From JBBROS01 sp965217935 (GTDB lineage: Bacteria > Pseudomonadota > Alphaproteobacteria > Acetobacterales > Acetobacteraceae), in assembly GCA_965217935.1 (NCBI GenBank), contig OZ244581.1, positions 2,108,001 to 2,172,000 of the forward strand: a stretch of DNA of 64,000 nt, read 5' to 3'. Position numbers and translations under genes: made by a program. Within the stretch, counting starts at the first letter, position 1, and each line of letters starts with the position of its first letter. A model generated the notes under the pieces. That model searched no databases, was not told where the DNA came from, and was given only the letters and a program-made list of their open reading frames with translations. Below are positions 45,378 to 52,566 of this stretch, in pieces.

Positions 45378-46685
45378 TTGACCACTGCCTACGTTAACGC
45401 CAACGAAAGCGGCAATGGACACTCCATATTGACCATCTATACCGGCCCGGTTTTCGAAATGGCCAAAAGCCAGTTCGAGACCATCGCCGATTACATCGAG
45501 ATCCCGGCCGACGAGCGCCCGCGCCTGCTCTATCCGAAACGAGCCATCACCGTCGCCTGTCCAATCCACCGCGACGACGGCCGCCTCGCCGTCTTCCACG
45601 GCTACCGCGTGCAGCATCACCTCTCCCTCGGCCCCACCAAAGGCGGCACCCGGTTCTCGCTTAGCGTTGACATGGGCGAGGTCGCAGCGCTCGCCATGTG
45701 GATGAGCTGGAAATGCGCCCTTGCCGGCCTGCCCTACGGCGGCGCCAAGGGCGGCATCACGGTCGACCCCGCCAGCCTCTCGCCGCACGAGCTCGAGGCG
45801 CTCTCCCGCCGCTACATGCAGGAGATGATCCCCTTCGTCGGCCCGCAGATCGACGTCATGGCCCCCGACATGGGCACGAACGAGCAAGTCATGGCCTGGT
45901 TCATGGACACCTACTCCATGTACCAGGGCAAGACCGTTACCGAGATCGTCACCGGCAAGCCAGTCGCCACCGGCGGCACCGTCGGCCGGCGTGAGGCCAC
46001 AGGCCGCGGCGTCGTCCACCTCGCCATACGCGCCGCCGAGCACGCCGGCATCACCAGGCTGGGCGCTACCGCCATCATCCAGGGCTTCGGCAACGTCGGC
46101 TCGGTCGCGGCAAGCGAACTGGCCGAGCGCGGCGTCAAGGTCATCGGCGTCAGCGACCACACCTCCTGCTATTTCGACCGCCGCGGCCTCGACGTCGCGG
46201 CCCTGGTCGCGCACACCGAGGCGAACCGCAGCCTCGCCGGGTTCAGCAATGAACTGGCGTTCGATCCCGCAGACCTGCTCACCCAACCCTGCGACATCCT
46301 GATCCCGGCCGCGATGGAGCGTGTGATCGACGCGGGCGCCGCGCAAAAACTGCAATGCCGCATCCTCGCTGAGGGCGCCAACGGCCCCACCACGCCGGAG
46401 GCCGACCGCATCTTGGAGCAGCGTCCCGACATCATCCTCATCCCCGACATCCTCTGCAACGCCGGCGGCGTCATCGTGAGCTATTTCGAATGGGTGCAAG
46501 ACCTGCAGAATTTCTTCTGGGAGGAACAGGAGGTCAACGCCAAGCTGCGCCAAGTCCTGGACCGGGCCTTTGACCGCGTCTTCGCCCGCGTCGCCCGCGA
46601 CGCCGTTTCCGAACGGACGGCCGCCATGGCCATCGGCGTCGAACGGGTCCGCGACGCGAAGAAGAAGCGCGGCCTCTTTCCCTAG
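45378..46685 (+). CDS. Glu/Leu/Phe/Val dehydrogenase (glutamate dehydrogenase)
   Basis: 435 residues from TTG 45378. It has the substrate part 'RLAVFHGYRVQHHLSLGPTKGGTRFSLSVDMGEVAALAMWMSWKCALAGLPYGGAKGGITVDP', with the catalytic Lys in 'GGAKGGI'. NAD(P) part 'TAIIQGFGNVGSVAASELAERG'. It reversibly converts glutamate plus water to 2-oxoglutarate plus ammonium. Near-full length for the hexameric group. The rho-independent-like hairpin at 46692 follows the stop by 7 bp. The Lrp-type regulator is convergent, so it may sense the same amino acids (inference). Confidence 0.93.
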   Translation: MTTAYVNANESGNGHSILTIYTGPVFEMAKSQFETIADYIEIPADERPRLLYPKRAITVACPIHRDDGRLAVFHGYRVQHHLSLGPTKGGTRFSLSVDMGEVAALAMWMSWKCALAGLPYGGAKGGITVDPASLSPHELEALSRRYMQEMIPFVGPQIDVMAPDMGTNEQVMAWFMDTYSMYQGKTVTEIVTGKPVATGGTVGRREATGRGVVHLAIRAAEHAGITRLGATAIIQGFGNVGSVAASELAERGVKVIGVSDHTSCYFDRRGLDVAALVAHTEANRSLAGFSNELAFDPADLLTQPCDILIPAAMERVIDAGAAQKLQCRILAEGANGPTTPEADRILEQRPDIILIPDILCNAGGVIVSYFEWVQDLQNFFWEEQEVNAKLRQVLDRAFDRVFARVARDAVSERTAAMAIGVERVRDAKKKRGLFP

Positions 46686-46691
46686 ACCCGC

Positions 46692-46716
46692 ATCGCCCTG
46701 ACTATGTCAGGGCGAT
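46692..46716. terminator. Hairpin between gdh and lrp-type genes
   Basis: ATCGCCCTGAC-TAT-GTCAGGGCGAT: an 11-bp perfect stem with a 3-nt loop, located 7 bp after the dehydrogenase stop and 15 bp from the convergent regulator's stop. A T-tract is weak, but the place and the stem suit a bidirectional terminator. Confidence 0.75.
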
Positions 46717-46730
46717 TGCAGACTTGCCCA

Positions 46731-47195
46731 TCAAACCGCCGCGTCATCTAGCGGCAACGCCGTCGTACTTTTCACCCGCTCCATGCTGAACCGGCTGCTG
46801 ACGTTCTTGATCGGCACGGCAGCGATCAACCGTTTGTAAAACCGGTCGTAAGCCGGGATATCTCGCGTCACCACGCGCAGCATGTAATCGATGTCCCCCG
46901 CCATCCGATGCACCTCCACCACCTCCGGCGCCGAGGCCACCGCGTCGGCGAACCGTGCCAGCCAGGCCGGCGAATGGTCCCCCGCCTCGATCGACACGAA
47001 CACGGTCAGCCCCAGCCCCAGCCGTTCCGGCGACAGCAGCGCCACCCGGCGCTCGATCACCCCCTCCGCCTCCAGCCGCTGAATCCGCTTCCAGCACGGC
47101 GTCTGCGACAGCCCCACCTGCTCCGCCATGTGCGCGATCGACTGCGTGCTGTCCGTCTGCAGGATCGCCAGCAATTTCCGGTCAATGCGGTCCAC
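46731..47195 (-). CDS. Lrp/AsnC-family transcriptional regulator
   Basis: 154 residues. The N-terminal HTH is 'DRIDRKLLAILQTDSTQSIAHMAEQVGLSQTPCWKRIQRLEAEGVI'. It is followed by the linker 'RRVALLSPERLGLGLTVFVSIEAGDHSPAWLARFADAVASAPEVVEVHRMAGDIDYMLRVVTRDIPAYDRFYKRLIAAV', the alpha-beta RAM effector domain with 'AGDIDYMLRV'. It binds amino acids and regulates their metabolism. The upstream side is the 44-bp palindrome at 47217, a possible operator for self-regulation. Confidence 0.92.
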   Translation of the reverse strand: MDRIDRKLLAILQTDSTQSIAHMAEQVGLSQTPCWKRIQRLEAEGVIERRVALLSPERLGLGLTVFVSIEAGDHSPAWLARFADAVASAPEVVEVHRMAGDIDYMLRVVTRDIPAYDRFYKRLIAAVPIKNVSSRFSMERVKSTTALPLDDAAV

Positions 47196-47216
47196 GGCCT
47201 TGTCCCTGGCTAACGG

Positions 47217-47260
47217 CCTAAGCGGATATTCGTGGCTTATGCCACGAATATCCGCTTAGG
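47217..47260. promoter_or_regulatory. Perfect 20-bp inverted repeat with 4-nt loop
   Basis: CCTAAGCGGATATTCGTGGC (47217-47236), TTAT, then the exact reverse complement to 47260. It starts 22 bp upstream of the Lrp-type gene's ATG and 61 bp downstream of prfC's stop. It can act as the operator of the regulator (Lrp sites are shorter), as a very strong RNA hairpin, or as a leftover end of a mobile element. There is no T-run for a standard terminator. Confidence 0.75.
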
Positions 47261-47320
47261 AGTCTTTGGAGACGCATCATTCTTCGCATTGTGACGGCGA
47301 GCCGTCCGGCGAAATAATGC

Positions 47321-48856
47321 TTAGGCCGCCACCGCCTCGGCCCGCACGTCCTTGATATCCCGGAACGTCAGCCCCTCGTTCTGCTCCGCCGCGCGGTTCA
47401 TCATGAAGGCGGAACTTGCCAGGAACACCGGATCCCCATCCACGTCGTCCGCCATCCCCGTCCGGTTCTGCGCAATGAACCGCTCCAGCGCTCCGCGTTC
47501 CCCCGACACCCACCGCGCCAGCGCGTAAGGCACCCCCTCGAACCCGATCGCCACCCCATACTCGCCCAGCAGCCGCGCCTGCAGCACGTCGAGCTGCAAC
47601 GTCCCCACCACGCCCACGATCGGCTGGCTCCCGTCCTGCGGACGGAACAACTGCACCACCCCCTCCTCGGCCAGCTCCTGCAACGCCTGGCGCAGCTTCT
47701 TCGCCTTCATCGCATCATCGAGCCGCACCCGCCGCAGGATCTCCGGCGCGAAATACGGCACGCCGACGAAGTTTAGCGCCTCGTCCTCGGTCAGCGTGTC
47801 GCCGATCCGCAGCGTCCCATGGTTCGGGATTCCCACCACGTCGCCCGCGAACGCCTCCTCGGCGATCTGCCGGTCCCGCGCGAAGAAGAACTGCGGCGCG
47901 TGAAGCGGGATCTGCTTGCCCGTCCGCACCTGCCGCAACCGCATTCCGCGCGTGAGCCGCCCTGAGCACACCCGCGCGAAGGCGATCCGGTCGCGATGGT
48001 TCGGGTCCATGTTCGCCTGGATCTTGAACACCAAAGCCGTCAGCTTCTCCTCGCTCGCCTCCACGATCCGCAAATCCGCCGGCTGCGCCCGCGGCGCCGG
48101 CCCGAACGCCACCAGGCTGTCGAGCAAATCGCCCACCCCGATCTCTTTCATGGCGCTGCCGAAGAACACCGGCGTCAGCGTCCCCTCGTCGAACGCCTCC
48201 CGATCGAACTCCGGCAACGCCGCCCGCACCAGCTCCAGCTCCTCGTCAAGCTGGATGAGCCGCGGGTCGCTCTGCCCCAACGGCTCCGTCAGATGCAGAT
48301 CCCGGTTCCGCACGTCATACGTCCCGGCAAACGTCGCCGCCCGCCCCACCGGCCACGTCACCGGCGCCGTATCCAGCGCCAGTGTGCTCCCCACCTCGTC
48401 CACGATCTCGAACGGGTCCCGCGCCTCCCGGTCCATCTTGTTGACGAAGGTCAGGATCGGGATATCGCGCAACCGGCAGATCTCGAACAGCTTGCGCGTC
48501 CGCGCCTCGATCCCCTTCGCCGCGTCGATCACCATCACCGCGCTGTCCACCGCGGTCAGCGTCCGGTATGTGTCCTCGCTGAAATCCTCATGCCCCGGCG
48601 TGTCGAGCAGGTTGAACACGCAGCCGCCATACTCGAACGTCATCACCGATGTCACCACGGAAATCCCGCGGTCCCGCTCGATCCCCATCCAATCCGACCG
48701 CGTCCGCCGCCGTTCGCCCTTCGCCCGCACGTTGCCCGCAAGCTGGATCGCGCCGCCCGCGCGCAACAGCCGCTCGGTCAGCGTCGTCTTTCCCGCGTCC
48801 GGATGCGAGATGATCGCGAAGGTCCGCCGCCGGGCAATCTCTTCGGATGGCGTCAT
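47321..48856 (-). CDS. prfC: Peptide chain release factor 3
   Basis: 511 residues, close to the family's 525-530. GTPase motifs: 'IISHPDAGKTTLTERLL' (G1), 'LLDTPGHEDFSEDTYRTLTAVDSAVMVIDAAKGIE' (G3) and 'FVNKMDREARDPFEI' (NKxD). RF3 frees RF1/RF2 from the ribosome after peptide release, using GTP. Domain II 'TALVFKIQANMDPNHRDRIAFARVCSGRLTRGMRL' and the C-terminal 'FEGVPYALARWV' are present. It lies downstream of rpsD, separated by a structured repeat. Confidence 0.95.
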   Translation of the reverse strand: MTPSEEIARRRTFAIISHPDAGKTTLTERLLRAGGAIQLAGNVRAKGERRRTRSDWMGIERDRGISVVTSVMTFEYGGCVFNLLDTPGHEDFSEDTYRTLTAVDSAVMVIDAAKGIEARTRKLFEICRLRDIPILTFVNKMDREARDPFEIVDEVGSTLALDTAPVTWPVGRAATFAGTYDVRNRDLHLTEPLGQSDPRLIQLDEELELVRAALPEFDREAFDEGTLTPVFFGSAMKEIGVGDLLDSLVAFGPAPRAQPADLRIVEASEEKLTALVFKIQANMDPNHRDRIAFARVCSGRLTRGMRLRQVRTGKQIPLHAPQFFFARDRQIAEEAFAGDVVGIPNHGTLRIGDTLTEDEALNFVGVPYFAPEILRRVRLDDAMKAKKLRQALQELAEEGVVQLFRPQDGSQPIVGVVGTLQLDVLQARLLGEYGVAIGFEGVPYALARWVSGERGALERFIAQNRTGMADDVDGDPVFLASSAFMMNRAAEQNEGLTFRDIKDVRAEAVAA

Positions 48857-48894
48857 GCAAAACCGTCCCTCGTCCGCCGGAAGAGGGACAACCT

Positions 48895-49016
48895 CTTAGG
48901 GCTTGTCCGACAATTACCGTTACGTCCCGCTGGGTCGGACAAGCGCCTCAGGCCTTTGTTGAGTCAGGCAGGTTTATCGGCGTGCCGACGCACTCATCGC
49001 CGGCGCCGCCCTTACC
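48895..49016 (-). repeat. ~120-bp two-hairpin repeat, copy 5 (inverted), with compensatory changes
   Basis: Read on the minus strand it aligns with copy 1 throughout. Hairpin 2 is GCTTGTCCGAC...GTCGGACAAGC (11 bp), where copy 1 has GCTCGTTCG...CGAACGAGC: two positions changed on both arms so that pairing is kept. Its outer end (CCCTTA on +) contains the rpsD stop codon TAA. It fills the rpsD-prfC gap. Confidence 0.85.
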
Positions 49017-49629
49017 GCGAGTAGAATTCAACCACCAAGTTGGGTTCCATCGTCACCGGATACGGCACGTCGCCCAGCTTCGGCGCCCGCCCGAACCGGC
49101 CCTTCATCGCCCGGTGATCGACCTCGATGTAGTCCGGCACGTCCCGCTCGCCGCTCTGCGAGGCGTCCAGCACCACGCCCAATTGCTTCGACTTCTCGCG
49201 GACCTCGATCTCGTCTCCGTCCTTGACCAGGAAGCTCGGGATGTTGACTTTCCTGCCGTTCACCGTGACGTGCCCGTGGTTGACGAACTGCCGCGCCGCG
49301 AACGGGGTGATGGCGAACTTCATGCGGTAGACCACCGCGTCCAGCCGGCGTTCCAGCAATTCGATCAGGTTCTCGCTGGTGTCGCCTTTCCGCCGCACTG
49401 CCTCGTCGTAGTACTTGCGGAACTGCTTTTCGCCGATGTTGCCGTAGTATCCCTTCAGCTTCTGCTTGGCCATCAACTGGATGCCAAAATCGGTCGGCTT
49501 CTGCTTGCGCCGCTGCCCATGCTGCCCGGGGCCGTATTCGCGCTTGTTGATCGGGGATTTCGCCCGTCCCCACAGGTTCACGCCCAACCGGCGGTTGATC
49601 TTGTACTTGCTCTCAGCGCGCTTGGTCAT
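49012..49629 (-). CDS. rpsD: 30S ribosomal protein S4
   Basis: 205 residues, exact length of S4. The N-terminus 'MTKRAESKYKINRRLGVNLWGRAKSPINKREYGPGQHG' and the S4 RNA-binding domain 'RRLDAVVYRMKFAITPFAARQFVNHGHVTVNGRKVNIPSFLVKDGDEIEV' are textbook. S4 starts assembly of the 30S body and binds 16S rRNA; in many bacteria it also represses its own operon. It stands alone here, not in the alpha operon, which is common in alphaproteobacteria. The stop codon lies at the edge of the structured repeat. Confidence 0.97.
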   Translation of the reverse strand: MTKRAESKYKINRRLGVNLWGRAKSPINKREYGPGQHGQRRKQKPTDFGIQLMAKQKLKGYYGNIGEKQFRKYYDEAVRRKGDTSENLIELLERRLDAVVYRMKFAITPFAARQFVNHGHVTVNGRKVNIPSFLVKDGDEIEVREKSKQLGVVLDASQSGERDVPDYIEVDHRAMKGRFGRAPKLGDVPYPVTMEPNLVVEFYSR

Positions 49630-49813
49630 GCGCGGCACTCCATTCTGTGGGCCTGCGGCCTTGGGGCCAGCTTGGCTTGTTGCACCGGTAGGCCAATTCA
49701 ATGTGAATTGACGGGCGCGGACCCGATGGCCCGTCCACGTTCCCGGCAGTGATCCGGCCTCTACGCGCCAACGCCCGCCTTGTCAAACCAGGCCCGTCCG
49801 TTACCTTGTGCCT

Positions 49814-50026
49814 ATGGTCACACGCGGCGAAATCCTCTGGCTCGGCATTGCCTCAGGCACCACCGGCGGCCTGATCGGCGGCCTCATGCTTGGCGTCGGC
49901 ATGGATCTCACGATCAACGGCCAGCCCCTCGGCCTCGTCCTGGTCTGCATCGGCGGCCCGGCATCCGCCATCATCGGCTGGCTCATGGCCCGGCGCCTCG
50001 CCGGTCAGCTCAACGACCAGCAATAA
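49814..50026 (+). CDS. Small two-helix membrane protein
   Basis: 70 residues from ATG 49814. Two hydrophobic segments: 'EILWLGIASGTTGGLIGGLMLGVGM' (with GxxxG packing motifs) and 'GLVLVCIGGPASAIIGWLMARRLA', then a polar tail. No family is recognised. Opposite strand to rpsD and converging on the histidine kinase gene. Likely an inner membrane protein of unknown function. Confidence 0.6.
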   Translation: MVTRGEILWLGIASGTTGGLIGGLMLGVGMDLTINGQPLGLVLVCIGGPASAIIGWLMARRLAGQLNDQQ

Positions 50027-50030
50027 GGCC

Positions 50031-51731
50031 TTAGCCGCTATCCTGCCCCAGCATGGCGCCCACCCGTGCGCTCAGTTGAGCCAGTGAGAACGGCTTGCCC
50101 ATCACCTGCACGTCCGGCCCGAGCTGATCGTCCAGCGCACTCCCCGCGTATCCGGTAACCAGCAGCACCGGAAGCCCGGGTCGGGGCTGGGCCGCCGCCT
50201 CCGCCAGTTGCCGCCCATTCATTCCGCCCGGAAGGCCCACGTCGCTGACCAGCATATGAATCGGCTGCTCGGACCTGAGGACGCCCAAGGCCGCGGCCCC
50301 GTCCCCAGCCTCGATGACCGTGTAGCCAAGCTCGCCTAAATGTTCGGCGGCCACGGATCGCAAGCGCGGCTCATCGTCGACCAGCAATATTACTCGGCCG
50401 CTCACGGCATCCCGCTGCTTCGTCAGGGCCAGGGACGCATCGGCCTGCGCGGCCGACGCATCAAACTGCGGCAGGAACATGCGGATGGTCGTGCCCACGT
50501 CTTGCGCGCTCTCCAGCCGCACGAACCCGCCCGATTGCCGCATGAAGCCATAGATCTGCGACAGCCCCAGCCCCGTCCCCCGGCCAAACGGCTTGGTGGT
50601 GAAAAACGGCTCGAACGCGCGCTCACGGGTCGCCGCATCCATTCCCGTCCCCGTATCCCGGCAGGCAATCTCCACGTAATTGCCCGGCGTCATCGCCTCG
50701 CTGCCCAGCTTGTCGCCGTCCCGGAACATGATCTCGGCGGTCGAGATCGACAATCGCCCGCCGTCCGGCATCGCGTCCCGCGCATTGATCGCCACGTTCA
50801 GGATCGCGCTCTCCAGTTGATTGCGGTCGCATTGCACCGTCCAATTGCCATCCCCCATGCGCAGCTCCACCTCGATTGCAGGCCCGACAGTCCGTTGGAT
50901 CAGCTCCCTCATGCCCGGCAACAACGCATCCAGCACCGTCGGCTGCACCTGCAGCGGTTGCCGCCGGGCAAAGGCCAGCAGCCGGTTGGTCAGCGACGCG
51001 GCGCGGTCAACCATCTCCTGAGCGCTGTCCAGAAGCGACCCGGCGTCAGTCCCTCGCCCCTGCTCCAGCCGCCGCCGCAGGAGCTCCATGTTTCCCCTGA
51101 TCACCTGCAGCATGTTGTTGAAGTCGTGCGCGATCCCGCCGGTAAGCTGGCCGACAGCCTCCATTTTCTGCGATTGCCGAAGCGCCTCCTCCACTCGCTC
51201 GCGCTCGGCAGCCTCATTGGTCAGTTTGTTATTCGCCTCCACCAGCTCCCGGTTATAGGCCTCAAGCCGCTCACGATCGAACGTGACGTCGATCGAACTG
51301 GCAAAAAAGTAAACGACCCTGCCGTCAGCGTCCGTGACCGGAGCGATCAGTAGCCGGTTCCAGAAGCCAGCCCCTTTTTTGCGGTAATTGTAAATGTCGA
51401 GCTCGATCGAATGCCCGTCCTCGACGGCCGACCGGATCGCGGCGACCGTCGCCGAGTCGGTCTTCGGGCCTTGAAGGAAGCGGCAATTGCGTCCGAGGGA
51501 GTCTTCCCGCGAATAGCCGGTCAATTGACAGAACGCATCGTTGACGTAGACGAGCGGGTTGTCCGCCTGCCTCGGGTCGGAAATCACCATCGGCATCCGC
51601 GTCGCACGAACCGCGGCATAGAACGGGTCTGACCCGTCATCGAGCCCTTGCAGCTTGGCATTGATCCGCTGCGTTTGCTGAATGTCCTCAACGCCTGGCT
51701 CGGGCTGGGTCGGCTCGCTGTCTTTAGGCAC
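50031..51731 (-). CDS. LOV-domain histidine kinase with C-terminal receiver (hybrid)
   Basis: 566 residues from GTG 51731 (an alternative TTG at 51779 adds 16 hydrophobic residues). Residues ~35-150 are a LOV/PAS domain with the photoactive flavin cysteine in 'GRNCRFLQGPKTDSATV' (Cys 83), and with 'LDIYNYRKKGAGFWNRLLIAPV', typical of LOV. Phosphoacceptor 'GGIAHDFNNMLQVIRGNMELL' (His ~202), then HATPase with 'NVAINARDAMPDGG' and 'GTGLGLSQIYGFMRQSGG'. The receiver starts at ~440 ('VILLVDDEPRLRSVAAEHL' and 'LVSDVGLPGGMNG'). It is predicted to form a flavin-cysteinyl adduct in blue light and change kinase activity. No partner output gene is adjacent. Confidence 0.9.
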   Translation of the reverse strand: MPKDSEPTQPEPGVEDIQQTQRINAKLQGLDDGSDPFYAAVRATRMPMVISDPRQADNPLVYVNDAFCQLTGYSREDSLGRNCRFLQGPKTDSATVAAIRSAVEDGHSIELDIYNYRKKGAGFWNRLLIAPVTDADGRVVYFFASSIDVTFDRERLEAYNRELVEANNKLTNEAAERERVEEALRQSQKMEAVGQLTGGIAHDFNNMLQVIRGNMELLRRRLEQGRGTDAGSLLDSAQEMVDRAASLTNRLLAFARRQPLQVQPTVLDALLPGMRELIQRTVGPAIEVELRMGDGNWTVQCDRNQLESAILNVAINARDAMPDGGRLSISTAEIMFRDGDKLGSEAMTPGNYVEIACRDTGTGMDAATRERAFEPFFTTKPFGRGTGLGLSQIYGFMRQSGGFVRLESAQDVGTTIRMFLPQFDASAAQADASLALTKQRDAVSGRVILLVDDEPRLRSVAAEHLGELGYTVIEAGDGAAALGVLRSEQPIHMLVSDVGLPGGMNGRQLAEAAAQPRPGLPVLLVTGYAGSALDDQLGPDVQVMGKPFSLAQLSARVGAMLGQDSG

Positions 51732-52057
51732 GGCGCCACACGCTACGACGAAAAGCAGGCGGCTCAGGCTGATCCGCAAAGCTTGCCATCAAATAGTTCG
51801 CAGGGATGATCGAAGCGGGCAATGTCATGCCATGCCAAACTATAGAGCGGAATGGAAAGTTTCCAGACAGAATCTGAAGCATAGAAATCGCGTGCGACCG
51901 CCTCATGTCCGTCCCATCAAGGACAACCCCTTTCAGGGCGTCAGGCTTGCACGAGCAAAAATGCGCGCGATAACGGCGCTGGCGCCAGAGGTTGCGCCAT
52001 CACGCCGCCCTTTGTCTTGCCGGGTTCAAAACCTTGCTTCCTGGCGGCGACCTGGCG

Positions 52058-52166
52058 CTAGTGGTCTGATGCAAACGGGCGCTTCAGCCCGTTGGCTGCA
52101 TCAGCCCGCCAAACAAGGCTAGTGCTGCGACTCATGCTGCACTCTCTGAATGTGTCGAAGCACTAG
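52058..52166. repeat. 109-bp structured repeat, copy B
   Basis: CTAGTGGTCTGATGCAAACG ... GTGTCGAAGCACTAG. Left hairpin: CTGATGCA and AACGGGC pair with GCCCGTT and TGCATCAG, with a 3-nt bulge. Right hairpin: CTAGTGC and CGAC pair with GTCG and GCACTAG. Copy B appears to be the best preserved version and stands alone in the non-coding region. Confidence 0.9.
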
Positions 52167-52235
52167 TTGGTGTTGCGTGCCGAGTGCCGCAGTCGTTCGG
52201 CCAAACGAGCAGGGTCGGCCGCGTGCCTGGCGATT

Positions 52236-52353
52236 CAGGGCAGCGCCAGCAAGGCCGGCGGCAATACGCCAGCAAAGCTGCCCGGCAAAACGAAAGCCTG
52301 GGGCGCTCGTTCGCCCGACCTGATCACAACCTTTTGTCCGAACGAGTGTTCAG
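52236..52353 (+). repeat. ~120-bp two-hairpin repeat, copy 3
   Basis: Starts CAGGGCAGCGCCAGC; contains GCCAGCAAAGCTGCCCGGCA and ends TCCGAACGAGTGTTCAG. Hairpin 2 is GCTCGTTCG/CGAACGAGT. Hairpin 1 keeps the outer stem GGCAGC/GCTGCC, but the inner part has drifted. It is 69 bp after the 109-bp repeat, so both families sit together here. Confidence 0.8.
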
Positions 52354-52566
52354 TGTCGCGCGACATGGCGAGCAGCAGCCCCACCCGCTGGTTCTCGTCT
52401 GCCTGGCCAAGTGGTCGGCTTCTACCGCTGGCGCGTCTGCTCGAGGCAGCGGACGAGCGAACGACGCTGCAGGCCAGCACGGCGACGGCAAACCCCCCGC
52501 TGCCATCCCAGCCGCGGCGCCGTTGGGTCGCGTGCCTTATCGGGGAACACCGCAAGCCTTGACGTG

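Larger units (their letters stand above)
51732..52566. other. 835-bp region without a gene, containing two repeats
   Basis: Apart from the 109-bp repeat at 52058 and the two-hairpin repeat at 52236, no gene is supported; the forward frame 52167-52562 runs through both a repeat and low-complexity sequence and has no domain. This is the place where allophanate hydrolase often follows urea carboxylase; it is not here. TGGAAAGTTTCCA at 51853-51865 is a 13-bp palindrome, unexplained. Confidence 0.5.
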
